Shown one piece after another: positions 58,789-64,000 of a stretch of DNA of 64,000 bases (positions within the stretch are counted from its first letter, which is position 1; each line of letters begins with the position of its first letter). The position numbers and the translations under genes were made by a program. The notes under the pieces were generated by a model. It did no database searches. It had not been told where the DNA came from and saw only the letters and a list, made by a program, of their open reading frames with translations. The DNA is from Umbelopsis ramanniana AG (lineage: Eukaryota > Mucoromycota > Umbelopsidomycetes > Umbelopsidales > Umbelopsidaceae), in assembly GCF_025399195.1 (NCBI RefSeq), contig NW_026252089.1, positions 62,001 through 126,000 on the forward strand, given 5' to 3'.

Positions 58789-59532
58789 ATTCAAAACAGG
58801 GAAATGCAAACCACCTATTTTCCTCATCTCCAGATAGCTTTCTCGCTTTGCAATTTGTATATCAAGGGCCATTTTTATTATCTTTTGTCCCATCCGTTTT
58901 TCCATCGTAAAAATGTCATTGATTGACAGGTTAGATTCTTACGTGTATTTTCCCTGTATTTGAAGCTTATATCAAAGTTAAATGCTTTAAAAATAAAAAA
59001 AAATAAAAACTTTGACGCAATAGATTTTTCATTAGAAAGTATACCACAGCTATGCCTACAGGTGATCGTCCTTTGCGTAGAGCGCAAAAATTAGCAAATA
59101 GATAACCTGCAGTTTGTCTACATACTCGAATATCTTCAGCAGCTCGCCGCCAACCTACGCTGTCAGTGAGCCAAGATGATGCCATTAATCATCAGTGTAT
59201 TATATCATTCGTATGGGTTGGGTTTTCGCGCTAAAGAAAAATATAAAATTTACAGTTCATCACACGTGTTATTCCCTACCCAGCTTGAGAACATGAGTAA
59301 CTCTCCCCAAACACAATTGTGATAGTATACATGGAACCATCAATTATGCATGTATTCATAAAATATAAACTGAACAAGTATAGGATCTTGTGCGAGGAGA
59401 TTGTCTAGCATCGCCTCTTATTCTTTGAATTGGGGTTAACAAATCCTATAATATGTTTTGTAGGGATATGAAGTGCAAAAAAAAAAGTGTGGGCAATTGG
59501 AAAGGAAAGGAACTACATGTAAACCCTGTAAT
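58789..59532. other. Convergent intergenic region
   Basis: 3' flanks of the peptide transporter and the catalase. No gene is seen. Confidence 0.4.
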
Positions 59533-61403
59533 TTAAGCCTTAGCACTAGCCTTGACAACACCTTCCTCAATGCGGCGACCATACTCAGGATCAGCTCTCT
59601 TGAAGTTGGCAATTTGACGATCACGGATGTGCTTCTTGGCGTTCTTGATGTGGCCAACAATGTTGTTGACAAGGTTGGTCTTGTCTTGAGCAGACATCAA
59701 ACGGTAAAGGTTACCAGCTTGAACAAAGTCAACATCAGTGAGCTCATAAGAGTGACGGCCAGTGGCTCCGTGAACTTCCTCAGCAGTGAAGGTGGTAGCC
59801 TTGACATTGTTCTGGAATGGACCGTTTCCGGAGTTGGGCTCATAGTTGGCAGCAGCACCTCCGTTACCATTGACAGCCATGAGACCATCACGCTGGTGGT
59901 TAGCAACACGAGATTGAGGCTGGTTGATGGGAATTTGAGTGTAGTTAGGTCCCAAACGGTGACGGTGGGTATCGGGGTAAGAGAAGAGACGACCTTGCAA
60001 CATACGATCAGCAGTGATATCGATACCGGGAACGATGTGAGAAGGAGAGAAAGCAGCTTGCTCAACTTCAGCAAAGTAGTTCTCGGGGTTGCGGTTCAAA
60101 GTGAGCTTTCCGATTTGCTGAAGAGGGTAGTCCTTGTGGGGCCAAACCTTGGTAACATCGAAGGGGTTGAAACGATACTTCTTGGCATCTTGGGGATCCA
60201 TAACTTGGACGTAGACAGTCCAGCTGGGATGTTCACCACGAGCAATGGCGTCGAACAAATCACGGGTGGCATAATCGGGATCAGCGGTCAACTTGGCGGC
60301 TTCCTCAGCGGTGAAGTTCTTAACGCCTTGATCAGTCTTGAAGTGCCACTTGACATACTTGAAGTTGCCATCATGGTCAACCAACTTCAAAGTGTGGGAA
60401 GAGTAACCATTCATGCGACGATAACCATCGGGAGTACCACGGTCGGAGAAGAGGATGGTAACTTGGTGAATGGACTCGGGGACGAGAGAGAGGAAGTCCC
60501 AGAAAGCATCGGGGTCGCCACAGTTGGTTTGGGGATTGCGCTTTTGTGTGTGAATGAAATCTGGAAAAAATTGTGAAGGAAGCGGAATTTAAATATTAGC
60601 TTGAACAAAACGGCAACAATTCGCATCTGTAAGCATAATCATAGCCAGATGGCTGGCTGCTTTACTCACCTGGGAACTTGGAAGGGTCGCGAATGAAGAA
60701 AACTGGAGTGTTGTTGCCAACCATATCCCAGTTACCTATACATTTGAGCTTGTTAATAAGTCATTCCACTTTCTCACTGGATTACACCGAGGGTCTCTCT
60801 TACCTTCTTCAGTGTAGAACTTGACTGCGAAACCACGGGGATCGCGAGCAGTGTCAGCACTACCCTTCTCACCGCCAACAGTGGAGAAACGAAGGAAGAC
60901 GGGAGTCTTCTTGCCCACTTGGTTCAAGAACTTGGCCTTGGTAATCTTGCTGAAGTCGTGTGTGACCTCTATAAGGTAGAAACGTATATCGAATTAGTAA
61001 GGCTTGTTACTTAGTTGCCCGCCACTGTGTGGGGTAACAATTTATAGCGTAGCGTTCAATAACGTACCAAAGACACCATGAGCACCAGCACCCTTGGCGT
61101 GGACAACACGTTCAGGGATACGTTCTCTGTCGAAGTGAGCTATGCTTACAGTTAGCTTACAGTTACATCTGAAGTTTAGGCGTTTGATTATGAACTAATA
61201 CTTACCGAGCTTATCAATAAGGTGGAAATCTTGAATCAAGCTGTAAAACGTAAGGGACAATCATATGTCAGTCATAAAATCAGGTAAAGAAGGGTATCGC
61301 ACAAGGCTACATACACAGGTCCCCATTGTCCAGCAGTTTGGGAAGTCTGGTTGTTTTCAACAGGGTTTCCGTTGGAGGTTGTGAGGTAGTTGTTTCCTGA
61401 CAT
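59533..61403 (-). CDS. Small-subunit monofunctional haem catalase
   Basis: Decomposes hydrogen peroxide. Six exons (61403-61315, 61240-61206, 61139-61068, 60968-60804, 60735-60670, 60560-59533) give 484 residues, matching the small-subunit (clade 3) type. The catalytic His55 is in [14 protein letters not shown], the catalytic Asn lies in [13 protein letters not shown], and the haem-ligand Tyr337 is in [22 protein letters not shown]-site residues around [17 protein letters not shown] are present. The C-terminus ends in ASAKA, without an obvious SKL-type PTS1. The five small introns are all phase-consistent. Codon use is strongly biased to C-ending codons, suggesting high expression. Confidence 0.97.
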
Positions 61404-61786
61404 TATGAAAGAGAGTGGGGTAAAGAGAGACGCAAGAAGGCAAGGCGAGGGAAAGTTGAAAAATGGATGTTCCCAGTGGCAGACAGTCACACATGAGCGG
61501 AAATTGAATTTTCAGAAAATGATTCGGTTTGATGAAAAAGTGCTCGCACGAACTATATTCTTCAGTAACCAATGAAATTGCGTATGTACCGTTACTCCGT
61601 ACCAAATACCTCGGTTTGCAAAACTGATTATACCCAGTTTCTCCACACAAATGAAGTTACAAATTGCTCAAGGGCCAACTGGTATTGAAGCCGGCATGCT
61701 TTCAAATAATCTTGGGTTTGACCATCTTTTAGAGATATCTTACTTTCACTTTCTTAAATCATAGAACGAATACTATAATCAACGCT
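61404..61786. other. Spacer between catalase and methyltransferase
   Basis: Promoter of the catalase (minus strand) and 3' flank of the methyltransferase. No gene is seen. Confidence 0.4.
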
Positions 61787-62873
61787 TTATTGAGGAGTGG
61801 TGAGAATCAATACTGCTGGCCATTCGACGGTGATGGAATGCTTTTCAGTACTTTTCACGTTGAGAACTTTAGCAATGTTTGAAATCATGTCATCCACAGG
61901 ATCTTCTGAGTGATCTTTCATGTAATTAGCATATGAACTCCACGTCTTGACGTAATGCCTAAAATTTTCCAAGGTCATTTCTTGTTCTAAAATTGGCTGA
62001 GGGGTAATTTTTCCAATGTTGGTAATATCACAACCATCTGGACTGAAGAAGTATTGAGTGTCAGGGAAAGGCTGTGAGTCGACGAAATGATTAGACATCC
62101 ATAATTTTGCAATTGCCGAGCATTCGTTTCATGTTCTTACGATAGGAATATCTCGGTAGAGATTGTCTACTAATACTCTTCCTTGGTCTAGTAATAGCGG
62201 CACTGATAAGCATGGCAGTCTCTGGTCAATTATCAATAGAGCCATCCCCTTACCCCAATATTTCTCCAACTTCTTCAGTCCCAACTCCTCGACCAATAAG
62301 GATGCTTTGGGCGAATCCTTGATGCGAGCGAAAGCGTATCCCAGGATCGCAATGGTACCATTAGGTTTGAGAACTCTCTTTGCTTCCTTGAAAAAGTCGT
62401 CATGCTTGAACCAATGGAAAGCCTGAGCAGATGTGATAACATCAATACTGTTATCCTCAAACGGAAGTTTCTCAGCAGAACAAGCTTGATAGTCAATGTT
62501 GGGCTTTTGGATAGCAGCCTCGAGCATCTTGTGATGGGTCGTTAATCACTTTGGACAGTTCTGTTATGAATAAATGTCTCCCTTACCTTCGCTGAAACGT
62601 CCGTTCCGTGAACACGTTTGAATTTATCCGCCAACTCTACAGCTACTTGGCCAGTTCCCGTTCCAATGTCTACTGCCTGATCAAATATGCCTCCCTTTTT
62701 CGCGTGGAAATCATATATTATGTCATAGGTCGGCTTGGAGTAAACTGGACGGAATGTGCGGTACTGCGAAATAGCAATGCTGAATGACTACCCCTTCAAT
62801 AATGTAGTGGACATCAATATGAATGAACACTCACTAACGCGCTGTTGAAACTTGCTTTTGAGAATGTAGCCAT
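61787..62873 (-). CDS. Class I SAM-dependent methyltransferase (Crg1/trans-aconitate type)
   Basis: Four exons (62873-62835, 62763-62587, 62527-62141, 62071-61787) give 295 residues starting MATFSKASFNSALYRTFRPVYS. The N-terminal YRxxRPxYs motif and motif I VDIGTGTGQVA are followed by the acidic loop end GTDVSAKML. Motif IV-like ITSAQAFHWF and motif VI-like AKRVLKPNGTIAILGY then follow. This arrangement (methyltransferase type 11 fold, HWF after motif IV) is typical of fungal Crg1/Tmt1-like enzymes, which methylate small molecules such as trans-aconitate or cantharidin-like acids. The substrate here is unknown. Exon 1 is short; its GTGAGT donor joins exon 2 in phase and recreates the conserved N-terminal motif, which supports the model. 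Confidence 0.88.
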
Positions 62874-64000
62874 CTACTGTCTTGTATGGAAGGCTTTGAC
62901 ACTTAGTACGTATGAATCTAGACTGATATTTATTCTTTATCCACCAGCGGACTTCCGCTAAAAAGTGAGTCAGTTTGCCACCACGCGGACGAGACGGTAG
63001 TAGCAGCTCTCGAGCGTCAGGACTGCCTCTATAAACATAATGCCATGTCCGTCGCGCCGAGTTGTCACTTCCATAATACATTCATACATCGGATCACTCA
63101 ACTGAAAAGGCACTGGCATTAAATTCTTATGGGAACGATACCACACTTTGACATAGTGTACAATCATTTTATGAGTACTCGTCCTCAATTACCGCCCACG
63201 AGGCTTCTACTATGACGCTCTCCGAAATGCACTTGTAAGCGATTCTGTGCTTTTACTTCCCTCCTCTCCGCTCATGAAATCTGTGCATGTTCCTTTTCAT
63301 TACTGTTTCTTAGCCGCAGTGCAAAAAAATATAATGGCGAAGCGGTACATATGTATGTCATAGTTGATCAACGAGGTTGTAGCTCAATGAAGATACTTAT
63401 TGACAAGATATCTTCGGAACTGATCCCCGGGTAGCTGACTCATTAACAATAATCATCTCTCTGCATTACCACTGGATATTCTGCTTAAATAAGTCCAAAT
63501 GATCTCGGTCTTGCTATGATGGAAACTTTTTCCAGATTAAGCCTACTGTGGAACAATTCTTTCACGACTTTAGTATGTTTTCTAACATAAAGCCGTTTAA
63601 CATTATCCATATGTAAGCGAGCTTTCTTGCTACGGATGAATGAATATCCGAATATATCCGAGATTCGGTATCTTCTTAAATGCCCCTTGGTGACATTGAG
63701 ATACTATGGAGGTATCGCTTTAGCTCTGTTTCCCAGCAAACGAATACAGAGGCTTTTTAGGATTCTAATCTGACGTTATGATATTATGAGAATGTAGAGG
63801 CTGCTACCAAATGCGCACCAAATAGGTATGAAAGAACCAGATTGAATACAGTAATTGCCAATAGGATAAATACCACATTGCTATTGGCATTAATGAAGTA
63901 TGTTAACAACATAGTAAGGCATGGTGAGCGACAGGCATGCCAACCTATATGTTGTTACCAACCTGCTCTACACCGTGGGTCATTTAAAACTTGTGATATT
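62874..64000. other. Terminal region of the window, no supported gene
   Basis: Promoter of the methyltransferase and then AT-rich DNA. A short repeated ATATCCGA element occurs near 63645-63665. No open frame of convincing length or content was found. Confidence 0.4.

Noticed and set aside
59473-60576. 367-codon plus-strand frame opposite the catalase
   Set aside because: Antisense shadow caused by the strong codon bias of the catalase gene; the catalase on the minus strand explains the region fully.

Overview
The window is nuclear DNA of a filamentous fungus. Its genes carry many short introns (roughly 50-110 nt, GT-AG), its intergenic DNA is AT-rich, and it has two tRNA genes with internal Pol III signals. 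The gene set points to an early-diverging fungus, most likely Mucoromycota/Mucorales: a full-length neurofibromin, dynamitin, a small animal-type glutamate dehydrogenase, a Dicer with both RNase III domains, and a LINE relic of a kind I associate with that group. The phylum is inferred from family content, not from a marker search.

Layout. 0-9.2 kb: neurofibromin/Ira-type RasGAP (+), 5' end outside the window. 9.6-10.8 kb: a low-complexity protein (-) with a conserved-looking C-terminal block that may be TCO89-like. 12.4-13.2 kb: a DUF1764 protein (+). 13.2-18.2 kb: gene-poor island with tRNA-Ile, an imperfect hairpin and a frameshifted LINE reverse transcriptase. 18.2-27.9 kb (+): Tpa1/OGFOD1 prolyl hydroxylase, Dicer-like, glutamate dehydrogenase. 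28.5-37.8 kb (+): Sec16, dynamitin, GPR1/FUN34/YaaH acetate-type permease. 38.5-39.7 kb (-): Tda3-like FAD oxidoreductase. 39.7-42.3 kb: gene-poor, with tRNA-Thr. 42.3-45.1 kb (+): Rpt3 and Yrb30-type Ran-binding protein. 45.1-54.7 kb (-): Rtg2/Ppx-GppA, SLC41/MgtE-type transporter, MIT-domain protein, AMPK beta subunit, single-pass membrane protein. 56.0-56.6 kb (-): Rieske protein, divergent from a POT peptide transporter (+, 56.9-58.8 kb). 59.5-62.9 kb (-): small-subunit catalase and a SAM methyltransferase.

I rebuilt every multi-exon gene by hand from splice sites, and all reading phases close to an uninterrupted protein ending in a stop. The genes are mostly housekeeping and do not form a metabolic cluster or an operon-like system. 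Loose themes are nutrient and Ras signalling (neurofibromin, AMPK beta, Rtg2, perhaps a TORC1 subunit), secretion and trafficking (Sec16, dynamitin, MIT protein) and RNA silencing (Dicer).

I did not find a new multi-gene system. The most unusual local observations are a zinc-ribbon-like motif inside Sec16, a stop-free in-frame intron just before the RasGAP arginine finger, a Rieske motif with long spacing, an animal-type GDH with a short antenna region, very small terminal exons, and a tail-to-tail gene pair 26 bp apart.
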